From NCBI RefSeq assembly GCF_016065055.1, contig NZ_CP065856.1:2045836-2109835 (forward strand): a DNA stretch of 64,000 nt. The letters run 5' to 3'. Below, piece by piece: positions 44,373-52,624 of the stretch. Under the pieces are notes generated by a model. It searched no databases, had not been told where the DNA came from, and saw only the letters and a list, made by a program, of their open reading frames with translations. Source of the stretch: Halosimplex litoreum (GTDB lineage Archaea > Halobacteriota > Halobacteria > Halobacteriales > Haloarculaceae). The position numbers and the translations under genes were made by a program. How positions within the stretch are numbered: position 1 is the first letter of the stretch; each line of letters begins with the position of its first letter.

Positions 44373-45326
44373 TCACCGCCCGCCAGTCAGGTCGGCGGCC
44401 ATGACGAAATCGGGGTTCTCGGAGACGGCGATGCCAGCGTAGGCGGCGTCGGAGACGTGGCGCGGCGTCTCGGGGATCAGCACTCTCGTCCGGTCGGCGC
44501 CCAGGTCGGCGGCGTCGCGGGCGATGGCCGCAAAGAGCGTCTGGGCGGCGGGCACGTCGTCCCAGGCGCCGACGCCGTACTCGACCCACCGTTCGGTCGC
44601 GCCCTCGCCGTCGTCTTCGTCCCCGGCGCCCTCGCGCTCGTACTCCCGGGTCCGGACGGCGGCGCCGTGCGTGCCGTCGCTCCCCCGCACCGCGAGCGCC
44701 CCCCGCTCGTCGGCGGCGGCGCGGAACCGCTCGCGGGTCGCTTCCGAGAGCGCCCACGTCTCCGCCGGGTCGAGCGTCAGGCCGGCGAGCTGTTCGGCCG
44801 CGTCGCTCCGTTGCCAGTAGCTCCAGGCCGCGTCGGGGTCGGCGACGGCGTCCAGCCCGCTCGCACCGTTGGCGTCCGCGAGGGCGTCCTCGTCCGGGTC
44901 GGGGTGGGCCCACCGGAACTCGGCCGCGGGGTCGTATCCTACCCCGCGAGCGGCGCCGAGCCCCGGCGCGTTCCACGAGAAGACCATGTTCCTGCAGACC
45001 GTCGCGCCGCGGTCGCGCGCCCACGCGAAGCAGGCGTCGTTCATCGCCTCGGCGACCCCCTCTGCCCGGGCGTCGTCGGCGACGCGCATCCCCTGGGCCC
45101 ACGTCTCGTGGGCCGAGAGCGCGACGACCTGGCAGACGCCGATCGCCCGGCCGTCGTCCGCCTCGGCGACGACGGTGTGCTGGTCGGCCCCGTCGCTCGC
45201 GACCCACTCGGGGAACACCTCGGGGATGTAGTCGCCCCGGTCGAAGCGGTCGCTCCACGTGTCGGCTGTGAACGCGACGATATCCTCGTGGTCGTCCGCG
45301 CGGGCCTGTCGGACCTCCATCGTCAT
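44373..45326 (-). CDS. GNAT-family N-acetyltransferase, long form
   Basis: 317 residues, long for one GNAT domain. The N-terminal domain begins MEVRQARADDHEDIVAFTADTWS and has VVAEADDGRAIGVCQVVAL, then MRVADDARAEGVAEAMNDACFAWA in the acetyl-CoA-binding place (R/Q-x-x-G-x-A/G, here weakly matched). A second region after residue 165 looks like a partial GNAT repeat. The substrate is unknown. It is followed by the 86-bp inverted-repeat element and is downstream of gatD, 10 bp apart. Confidence 0.8.
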   Translation of the reverse strand: MTMEVRQARADDHEDIVAFTADTWSDRFDRGDYIPEVFPEWVASDGADQHTVVAEADDGRAIGVCQVVALSAHETWAQGMRVADDARAEGVAEAMNDACFAWARDRGATVCRNMVFSWNAPGLGAARGVGYDPAAEFRWAHPDPDEDALADANGASGLDAVADPDAAWSYWQRSDAAEQLAGLTLDPAETWALSEATRERFRAAADERGALAVRGSDGTHGAAVRTREYEREGAGDEDDGEGATERWVEYGVGAWDDVPAAQTLFAAIARDAADLGADRTRVLIPETPRHVSDAAYAGIAVSENPDFVMAADLTGGR

Positions 45327-45336
45327 CTGGCCCCCG

Positions 45337-46590
45337 TCAGGTCCACGGCACCGACCGGTCGTCGATCTCGCCGGCCAGCGACGTGGCCATGGCCTCCTCG
45401 ACGCTCTCGACGTTCGCCAGCGCCCACATCAGTTTCACCTTCGCCGTCCCCGGCAGGGTGTCCTCGCCCTCGACGATGCCCGCGTCCAGCAGGTCGCGCC
45501 CGGTGTCGTACACCCGGTCACAGACCCGCCCTTCGAGACACTGGCTCGTCATCACGACCGTCGTCCCGTCGTCGACGAGGTCCTCGATGCGCGGGATCCA
45601 GTCGGTGTGGACGTGGCCCAGTCCCGTGCCCTCCAGCACGACGCCCGACTTGCCGTCGAGGGCGTCGAGGAAGGCGGGGTCCGTGCTGGGGGTGAACTTC
45701 AGCAGGTCCACGTCGGTTTCGAGGTCGGGGTCGATGTCCAGGTCCGTCGCGCCCCGTTTCCGGTACTCGCGGCGGAACGAGACCGTCGTCTCGCCGTCGA
45801 TATCGTAGTCGACGACCCCGAGGGGCTTCGCGCCGACGGTCTCGAAGGCGTCCCGGCGGGAGGTGTGGTTCTTCCGGGCGCGCACCCCGCGGTGGAGCGC
45901 ACAGCGGTCGTCGGACTCGTTTTCGTGCATGCAGATCAGCACCTCGGCGCAGTCGGATTTGGCCGCTTCGACCGCCGAGACGGCGTTCATGACGTTGTCG
46001 GAGGACGGCCGGTCCGCCGAGCGCTGGCTCCCGGTGAACACGATCGGGACGGGCGTATCGAGCACGAACGCCATCGCCGCGGCGCTGAACTGCATCGTGT
46101 CGGTGCCGTGCATGACGACGACGCCGTCGGCGCCCGCTTCGATCTCCTCGTGGATCGCGTGTGCGAGGTCCTGCCACACCTCGGGCGTCATGTTCTCCGA
46201 GAGGATGTTCGCGACGACGCGCCCGCGGTAGTTGGCGCGGCCGGCCAGGTCCGGGACGGCCCGGAGCACGTCCTCGGCGTCGAACTGCGCGGTGACGGCG
46301 CCGGTGCGGTAGTCGACCGTCGAGGCGATGGTCCCACCGGTCGAGATGAGCGACACCGTGGGCAGGTCGTCGTCGAACTCGATGGTCGAGCGCTCGCTCT
46401 CGGCCTGGGCCGATTCCACGTCGTAGACGTCCGATTCGAGGACCTCCACGTCGGCCTCGCTCCGGTCGACGCCGACGTTGTACCCCCCGTCGAGTTTGAC
46501 GACTAGGTGCTCGCCCGTCGTCGAGGGCAGGAGTACACCCTCGTACGTCTCGTCCGCGCGGTCCACGCGGACGCGGTCTCCGGCGTTCAT
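45337..46590 (-). CDS. gatD: Glu-tRNA(Gln) amidotransferase subunit D
   Basis: 417 residues. An N-terminal beta-barrel domain (AGDRVRVDRADETYEGVLLPS) is followed by the asparaginase-like domain with STGGTIAST (catalytic Thr near residue 90), the second threonine-aspartate site in VMHGTDTMQF and a conserved lysine later. GatD releases ammonia from glutamine for GatE, which amidates Glu-tRNA-Gln; this GatDE route is archaeal. GatE is not in the window. ATG 46590 begins the barrel domain. Confidence 0.95.
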   Translation of the reverse strand: MNAGDRVRVDRADETYEGVLLPSTTGEHLVVKLDGGYNVGVDRSEADVEVLESDVYDVESAQAESERSTIEFDDDLPTVSLISTGGTIASTVDYRTGAVTAQFDAEDVLRAVPDLAGRANYRGRVVANILSENMTPEVWQDLAHAIHEEIEAGADGVVVMHGTDTMQFSAAAMAFVLDTPVPIVFTGSQRSADRPSSDNVMNAVSAVEAAKSDCAEVLICMHENESDDRCALHRGVRARKNHTSRRDAFETVGAKPLGVVDYDIDGETTVSFRREYRKRGATDLDIDPDLETDVDLLKFTPSTDPAFLDALDGKSGVVLEGTGLGHVHTDWIPRIEDLVDDGTTVVMTSQCLEGRVCDRVYDTGRDLLDAGIVEGEDTLPGTAKVKLMWALANVESVEEAMATSLAGEIDDRSVPWT

Positions 46591-46759
46591 GAGAGTCGGT
46601 TCCGCCGCGGCGGACTTGAATCCATTCGTTCGACCGGACGACTCGTCCGCTCGTCGCTCGCGCTCGACTCCCCGAAAGCGTTCGCGACGCCGAGAGAGCC
46701 CCGGACGGGAAGGAGACAGTGGCGCAACACCCATGGCCCCTCAGTACGAGGTGGCGGGT

Positions 46760-48625
46760 ATGTCCGATCTCGGGGATTTCACTGACTTCGACGGGAGCGA
46801 CGACGGCGAGGGCGACGACGCGACCGGCGCGGCGGCCGCGGAGGGCGACGCTGGCACCGACGGCGACGGATCGGCGTCCGACTCGGCAACGGTCGATACG
46901 TTCGGCGCGGACGAGGCCGACGACGACTTCGCGGCGATGGACGTGACGCCCGCCGGCGAGGACCGCGGCGTCGGCGTCGTCTCCGCGACCGAGGGGCTGC
47001 GGATCAGCGAGGACGGCGAGGAGACGGAACTGCGCGCGTACGTCACCGTGAAGAACCGCTCGGACGTGCGTATCGGCAAGTACCTGCTGATCCCCTACCA
47101 GGACGACGAGCGCCTGTTCTGTCGAATCACTGCCCTGGAGTACGCCCAGGAGTTCCGCGCCGACGACGCCACCGAGATCCACGCCCGCCGCGCGATGCGC
47201 CGGAGCGACATCGACGAACAGGACTTCAAGTTCGTCGCGACGCTCGACCCCCTCGCGGTCCTCTACTCGGAGGGCGACGAACTCAAACGGCGGATGACCG
47301 ACCGCGTCCCGAAACCCGAGACGGTCGTCCGCGAGGCCACCAACAAATCGGAGATCAAGACCGGTCTGAAGATCCCCGAAGACGGCGTCTTCCTCGGCCA
47401 CCTCTCGGTCGGCGGCGAGAAGGTCGAGACCGCCGCCGAGCCGCCTCACATCGACTACCGGCTGAAAGACGACTACGAGGACGGCGACCCGCTCGTCTTC
47501 CGCCACACGCTCGTCGCCGGCGGGACGGGGTCGGGCAAGACCCACAGCGCCAAGAACGTCCTCCGGCAGTACCTCGCCGACGAACGCACCTACCCCGTCG
47601 AGGACGGCTCTCGGGACGTCTCGCCCGGGCTCGTCATGTTCGACCCCCAGGACGAGTACGCCCAGATGCACGACGACAACCCCGACCTCGATAGCGACTT
47701 CGCCCGCCGCCTGGAGCGGGAGGGCATCGCCTACGGCGGCGTCGACGACACCATCGCGTTCGTCCCGAAGGTCCAGGGCGCCACCTACGCCACCGGCGAC
47801 CACCGCGCCGAACAGGTCGAGTTCACGATCCCCTTCTCGATGGTCCAGGACAACCCCTGGCTCATCGCCGGCGCCAACCTCAACGGCAACCAGTACAACG
47901 CCCTCCAGCTGCTCCTCGATCGCTTCTCGCGGGACTACGGCTCTGAGGGCACCTACCAGCAGTTCAAGACGTTCCTCGACGACCCGGCGCTGCGGGAGGA
48001 ACTCGACGAGACCGGGCGGGTCCACGAGGCCACGTTCAACGCGGTCAAACGGCGCGCGCTGGGCTTCGACGGCATCTTCGACCAGGACGCCCGCCCCATC
48101 ACCGAGCGGGTCCACGAGTTCGTCCGCGCGGGCGGCATTTCGGTGGTTCCGACCTACCACATCAACAACTCCCGGACCACCGTCACCGTGGTCCTCGCCC
48201 TCGCCGCGCTGATCGTGGATCAGAAACTCTCGAACGACCCCGAGTACGAGCGCATCAAAAATACGCCGCTCGTCCTGGGGCTCGACGAGGCCCATAACTT
48301 CCTCTCCGAAGTGGACAGCGTCCAGGGCGAGCAGATCATCGGGAAGTTCACCGAGGCCGCCAAACAGGGTCGAAAGGAACGGCTGGGGCTCTTTCTCATC
48401 ACCCAGGACCCACAGGACATCGCCGACCCCGTCTTCAAACAGATCAACTCGACGGTCGTCCTGAATCTCGGCGACGACGACGCCATCTCGGCGGTGAACA
48501 TCCCCGCCAACCTCGAACAGAAGGTGCCCTACATGGAGAAGGGCCAGAAGGTCGTCTACTCGCCGGACAACTCCGAGCCAGTCGAGCTGATCGGCCTCTC
48601 GAAGTGCCTGACCAACCACGAGTGA
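46760..48625 (+). CDS. HerA/DUF87-like FtsK-HerA superfamily ATPase
   Basis: 621 residues from ATG 46760; an upstream in-frame ATG at 46733 exists. An acidic, low-complexity N-terminus (about 1-75) precedes the HerA barrel domain (RAYVTVKNRSDVRIGKYLLIP), then the RecA-like motor with Walker A LVAGGTGSGKTHSAK near 253 and Walker B LVLGLDEAHNFLSE near 510, followed by ITQDPQDIADP. HerA-type proteins pump or translocate DNA with NurA/Mre11/Rad50 in end resection. Here the Mre11/Rad50-like pair is convergent and ends 30 bp away. No NurA is seen. Confidence 0.9.
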   Translation: MSDLGDFTDFDGSDDGEGDDATGAAAAEGDAGTDGDGSASDSATVDTFGADEADDDFAAMDVTPAGEDRGVGVVSATEGLRISEDGEETELRAYVTVKNRSDVRIGKYLLIPYQDDERLFCRITALEYAQEFRADDATEIHARRAMRRSDIDEQDFKFVATLDPLAVLYSEGDELKRRMTDRVPKPETVVREATNKSEIKTGLKIPEDGVFLGHLSVGGEKVETAAEPPHIDYRLKDDYEDGDPLVFRHTLVAGGTGSGKTHSAKNVLRQYLADERTYPVEDGSRDVSPGLVMFDPQDEYAQMHDDNPDLDSDFARRLEREGIAYGGVDDTIAFVPKVQGATYATGDHRAEQVEFTIPFSMVQDNPWLIAGANLNGNQYNALQLLLDRFSRDYGSEGTYQQFKTFLDDPALREELDETGRVHEATFNAVKRRALGFDGIFDQDARPITERVHEFVRAGGISVVPTYHINNSRTTVTVVLALAALIVDQKLSNDPEYERIKNTPLVLGLDEAHNFLSEVDSVQGEQIIGKFTEAAKQGRKERLGLFLITQDPQDIADPVFKQINSTVVLNLGDDDAISAVNIPANLEQKVPYMEKGQKVVYSPDNSEPVELIGLSKCLTNHE

Positions 48626-48655
48626 ACGGACGACCGCGTCCGCGACCGGACTCGG

Positions 48656-50602
48656 TCACAGCGGCGTCAACTCGGTCACGTCCGCGCCGGCGGTCTCGGC
48701 CAGCGTGTCACGGGCGTCGGGCTTGCAGGTGAGATACACGACCTGCCAGCCCGACTCGACGAGTTCGCCCAGCACCTCGGCCTGCCGCTGGAGCCGCTGG
48801 GGGTCGGCCGACAGGAACGCGTCGTCCAGCAGGAAGAAGCCGTCGCGACCCTGCATGAGCCGGCGGCCGAGCGCGACGCGGACGGCGAGATACAGCTGGT
48901 CGCGCGTTCCGCGCGAGAGCTCCGCCGGCGAGAGCCGCTCGCCGCTGGCCAGCTCGACGACCGGCCGGGAGTCGTCGTCGAGTCCCACGTCGACGTAGCG
49001 GTCGTCGGTCACTCGCCGGAACACGGCGGCGGCTTCGCCGTCGGAAAACAGCGTCGTCATCTTCTCGGTCTCGGATTCGGCCATGCGGTCGAGTACCGTC
49101 GCCGCGGCCCGCGAGACGTCGGCGTCGGTGTCGATAGCGTCGACGACCTCGTGTAGGCGCTCGGCCAGATCCCCCAGCGCGCCGAGGTTGGCGACGGCGA
49201 GATCGAGCGGCTCGCCGGTGAACGCCTCGAAGCGGACGCCGCCGGCGCGCTCGCCGAACCGCTCCAGCTGCCGGCGGTGCTCGCGAAACTGCTCCCGAAG
49301 CTCGGTCTCGCGCTCGGCGGCCGCCTCGGCGCGCTCGCGGGCGTCTTCGAGCGTCTCCTCGGTGAACTCGCGCTCGGCGCCGAAGTCGATCTCCGCTCGC
49401 CGAGCCTCCAGGGCGTCCTCGGCCTCCGTGACGACCTCGCGTGGCTCCGCGGCGTCGATGTCGAGCCACTGGCGCAGGACCTCGGTGTTGCCCTGGACGA
49501 CCTCCGCGTGGTTGTCGTGTTCCTCTCGGTAGTCGGCGATGGCGCCGCGAACGGCCGGCGGGTCGTAGGCGTCGATGCCGACTTCCGAGGCCCGCTCGAC
49601 GATCGCCTGCCGGTCGCCGTTCAGTCGGACGACGGCGTTGCTGGCCGAGCGGTAGGCCGCGAGCCCGACGAGGGCGACGACGGCGAACGCGGCGGGGCCG
49701 GCGGCGACCAGTTGCGGGTCGTCGATCCCGAGTCCCAGCGCCACCGCGCCCGCGACGACTCCCGCGGCAAGCGCCGCGAGCGTCGCCCGTCCGTACCAGC
49801 TCTTGCGTCGCTGGAGTTCGTCCTCGCTCCCGGTCGGGAGGTCGTCGAGCCGGTCGGCCAGCTCGTCCAGCTCGCGCTCGTCCGGCAGGTCGGCGCGCTC
49901 GTCGAGGCTGCGCTCCAGCGACCCCTTCGTCTTGACCAGTTGCTCGTAGTCCTCGCGGGCCTTCGCGGCCTCCAGCGCCGCGACCTCGGCCTCGGCTTCG
50001 CGGCGCTCGCGAGCGGCCTCGTAGCAAGCCACCTCGGTGCGGTCGAGACCCTCGGCGTCGGCGCGGTCGAGGTACGCCTCCACGTCGGCCAGCAGGCCCG
50101 TCGCCAGGTCGCGTTGCTCGGCGGCGTCGTCGCGGCCCGCCGAGAGCTCCCACTCGTCGGGCGTCAGGCGACCGCGTTCGAGGACCCGCTCGCGGACCGT
50201 CTCGATGTCGCCGGTCCAGATGCCGACGACGCGGTCGGTCACTCGACGGTAGAACTCGGGCTCGTCGAGGACGCGCAGGTCGCCGTCGCGGACGACGAAC
50301 ACGTTGCGGAACTCCGCCGGCGTCAGCTCGAAGTTGTACCGCTCGGCGTAGCGGTCCAGCAGCGTCTCGCCGTCGGCGAGTTCGTGTCGTTCGCCCTCGC
50401 CGTCGAGGACGACGTGCCCCCCGGGGCGCTCGTCGACCCGCGAATCGGCGACGCGTCGGTCGCCCGTCAGCGACCGCAGCAGCGCCTCGACGAGCAGCGT
50501 CTTCCCGGACTCGTTGGGGCCGTAGACGACGTGGGCGTCGCCGAGCTGCAACGTCTCCCGGAGCGGGCCGTAGCGGTCGACGTGGACCTCGCGTAGTTTC
50601 AC
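48656..50602 (-). CDS. Rad50/SbcC-like ATPase with internal membrane hairpin (YhaN-type)
   Basis: 648 residues from a GTG start. The N-terminal half-ATPase reads MKLREVHVDRYGPL...VVYGPNESGKTLLVEALLR (Walker A). The C-terminal half-ATPase has the signature LSRGTRDQLYLAVRVALGRRL and Walker B FFLLDDAFLS. Between them, in place of the zinc hook, the coiled coils enclose two hydrophobic helices (LAALAAGVVAGAVALGLGI and AAFAVVALVGLAAY, near residues 300-340). This matches bacterial YhaN rather than Rad50. Its first codon overlaps the Mre11-like stop by 4 bp. Confidence 0.88.
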   Translation of the reverse strand: MKLREVHVDRYGPLRETLQLGDAHVVYGPNESGKTLLVEALLRSLTGDRRVADSRVDERPGGHVVLDGEGERHELADGETLLDRYAERYNFELTPAEFRNVFVVRDGDLRVLDEPEFYRRVTDRVVGIWTGDIETVRERVLERGRLTPDEWELSAGRDDAAEQRDLATGLLADVEAYLDRADAEGLDRTEVACYEAARERREAEAEVAALEAAKAREDYEQLVKTKGSLERSLDERADLPDERELDELADRLDDLPTGSEDELQRRKSWYGRATLAALAAGVVAGAVALGLGIDDPQLVAAGPAAFAVVALVGLAAYRSASNAVVRLNGDRQAIVERASEVGIDAYDPPAVRGAIADYREEHDNHAEVVQGNTEVLRQWLDIDAAEPREVVTEAEDALEARRAEIDFGAEREFTEETLEDARERAEAAAERETELREQFREHRRQLERFGERAGGVRFEAFTGEPLDLAVANLGALGDLAERLHEVVDAIDTDADVSRAAATVLDRMAESETEKMTTLFSDGEAAAVFRRVTDDRYVDVGLDDDSRPVVELASGERLSPAELSRGTRDQLYLAVRVALGRRLMQGRDGFFLLDDAFLSADPQRLQRQAEVLGELVESGWQVVYLTCKPDARDTLAETAGADVTELTPL

Positions 50603-51663
50603 GCGTGGGTCACCTCGCCGGCCGCGAGCAGTTCCGCCAGCGTCTCCACGAGTCGCTTCTCGACCGCGTCCGGGTCGTCGACGCGGTCGAACTCGTCGAG
50701 GTCGAGGTCGTCGAGTCGGTCGGTGAAGTCGGCGTAGATTGGGTGGTCGAGCACGGCCGCGACGCCGCGGGTCTCGTTGACCACGGTGGCCGGCCCCGCG
50801 GCCGCGTGCAACCGTTCGTCGAAGGTGGACTCGTCGAGTTCGGTGCACCCGTCCACCCGGACCTCGAGGTCGCTGCGGTCGGTCTCCTGGCCGTCGACCC
50901 ACCCCTCGACGCGCTCGATGACGTCGTAGCCGTCGCCGGGGGAGACGGTCGCCGAGAAGCGGTCGCGGTAGAAGGTGTCGAGCGCGACCGGCTGGACGTT
51001 GGCGTCGTCGGTGTCGACGACGACGGCGTGGCGCCGGCCGAGCTCGGCCCAGGAGTGGGAGACGGGGGAGCCGGGATAGATGAACAGGCCGCCGTTGGGG
51101 AGCTTCCGCTGGTAGAGCTCGCTGTGGACGTGGCCCGCGAGGACGAACTCGTAGCCCAGTTCCCCGAGCGTCTCCGTCTGGACGGGGCAGTGCGTGGGTT
51201 CGGCCTCGTCGCCGGTCGCGCCCGTCCCGAACCCGGCGTCGAGCGTGCAGTGCAACAGGAGGACGGCCTCGTCGTGGGCGCGCTCGCGCAGGTCGAAGAA
51301 GCGCTCCTCTCCCAGTCGCTCGCAGGAGGGGACGCCGACGACCTCGCCATCGCCGACGGTCGCGACCTCGACGGGGTCTGTCGAGAGCGCTCGGAAGTCC
51401 GGGCCGAACTCGACGTTGCCGTCGAAGACCGCGGCGTCGTGGTTGCCGGGGACGACCAGCACGTCGAAGTCGTTGTCGGTGAACCGCTCGCGCAACTCGG
51501 GGCGGAGTTCGTCGGCGTCGGCCGCGGCGTCGAAGCAGTCGCCGCCGACGGTCAGCGCGTCGACGGCCTCGCGCTCGGCCGCCGCCAGGAGGGCGTCGAG
51601 CGCGGCCAGCGACCGCTCGCCGTCGCGCCCGAGGTGGAGATCCGCGGTGTGCAGTAGCCGCAT
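50599..51663 (-). CDS. Mre11/SbcD-like nuclease (YhaO-type)
   Basis: 354 residues. The calcineurin-like nuclease motifs are complete: LHTADLHLG at residues 3-11, LTVGGDCFDA near 43, VVPGNHDAAVF near 71, VLLLHCTLDA near 138, and VLAGHVHSELY near 175, which hold two metal ions. The C-terminal part is smaller than in full Mre11. It overlaps the Rad50-like gene by 4 bp and is transcribed first, so the two are a typical nuclease/ATPase pair. Confidence 0.9.
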   Translation of the reverse strand: MRLLHTADLHLGRDGERSLAALDALLAAAEREAVDALTVGGDCFDAAADADELRPELRERFTDNDFDVLVVPGNHDAAVFDGNVEFGPDFRALSTDPVEVATVGDGEVVGVPSCERLGEERFFDLRERAHDEAVLLLHCTLDAGFGTGATGDEAEPTHCPVQTETLGELGYEFVLAGHVHSELYQRKLPNGGLFIYPGSPVSHSWAELGRRHAVVVDTDDANVQPVALDTFYRDRFSATVSPGDGYDVIERVEGWVDGQETDRSDLEVRVDGCTELDESTFDERLHAAAGPATVVNETRGVAAVLDHPIYADFTDRLDDLDLDEFDRVDDPDAVEKRLVETLAELLAAGEVTHA

Positions 51664-51754
51664 GTATCCCCTCACCCGGCGGCGAGCGACTTAAGGATTG
51701 GTTACAGGCCCGACAGAACGGGATCCAGCCGGTAACCGACTGCTACCAGCCGAT

Positions 51755-52558
51755 TCAGAGCCGCAACTCCCGGGCCTCCTCCCACCGGGGCGCGAACTCG
51801 GCGGCGATGTCGGCCGCGAAATCGGGGTCCTTGAGGTCGATGACCGCCAGCGTCTCGTCCTCGGTCAGCGGGTGCGGGACCTCGATACAGACTTCCGTGT
51901 CGTCGACGATCTCGAAGGTCCCCGTGACGTTCGCGCTCGTCCGCGTCTCGAAGTGGTCGTGGGGCTGGAGCGCCTCGCGGTAGCGCTCGCCGACCGCTCC
52001 CGGGAGCGTGTCGACCATCTCCGGCGTGAGCAACACCGACACCGAGACGCCGCGCTCCAGCGCGTCCTCCAGTGCGGCGGTGACGCGGGCGGCCACGTCG
52101 TCCATGTCGAACTGCTGGACCGGTGCCGACGCGACGACGACGATCCGCTCGTCGGCCGCGGTGAGCCGCTCGACCAGCAGGTCCAGCGCCTCGCGCGGCC
52201 CGACGCTGGCCGTCCAGAACGGCTCCTCGACGGGGTCGGTCCCGTCGAGCTCGTCGGTCAGGTCGTCGACGATGTCCTCGTACTGTTCGACCTGCTGTTC
52301 GAGCTCGCGCTTTTTCGTGTCCAGCAACCGGTCCAAGGCGGTGTCGGACTCGACGGCGACGTACTTCTTCGGCCGACTCGCCGTCTGACTGCGCGCCAGA
52401 CTCTGCGTCTCCAAGCTGTTGAGCACGTCGTAGATCCGTCCCATCGGCACGTCGCTCGCCCGCGAGAGCTCCTTCGCCGTCGTGGGCCCTGCCTCCAGCA
52501 GGGCGCGGTAGGCCCGCGCCTCGTACTCCGAGAGGCCCATGTCTCTCAGACTCGCCAT
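51755..52558 (-). CDS. TrmB-family transcriptional regulator
   Basis: 267 residues. An N-terminal winged helix reads LRDMGLSEYEARAYRALLEAGPTTAKELSRASDVPMGRIYDVLNSLE, the TrmB signature, and a coiled coil (ALDRLLDTKKRELEQQVEQYEDI) follows. The C-terminal effector domain looks like a phospholipase-D-like fold with AADERIVVVASA, so a sugar may be the ligand. Targets are not visible. It sits alone between the Mre11-like and DUF255 genes, with a T-rich stretch (near 52580) about 30 bp before its ATG. Confidence 0.85.
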   Translation of the reverse strand: MASLRDMGLSEYEARAYRALLEAGPTTAKELSRASDVPMGRIYDVLNSLETQSLARSQTASRPKKYVAVESDTALDRLLDTKKRELEQQVEQYEDIVDDLTDELDGTDPVEEPFWTASVGPREALDLLVERLTAADERIVVVASAPVQQFDMDDVAARVTAALEDALERGVSVSVLLTPEMVDTLPGAVGERYREALQPHDHFETRTSANVTGTFEIVDDTEVCIEVPHPLTEDETLAVIDLKDPDFAADIAAEFAPRWEEARELRL

Positions 52559-52624
52559 TACCACTCCCTCGCGCCGGACAAACAAAAAACAACTGGTGAG
52601 TTTCTGCCCGAACCGGTCAGCCGA

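Noticed and set aside
45518-48619. A 1033-codon minus-strand open frame opposite the HerA-like gene
   Set aside because: Its composition is that of a shadow frame. The plus-strand gene has complete ATPase motifs, and gatD explains the other end.
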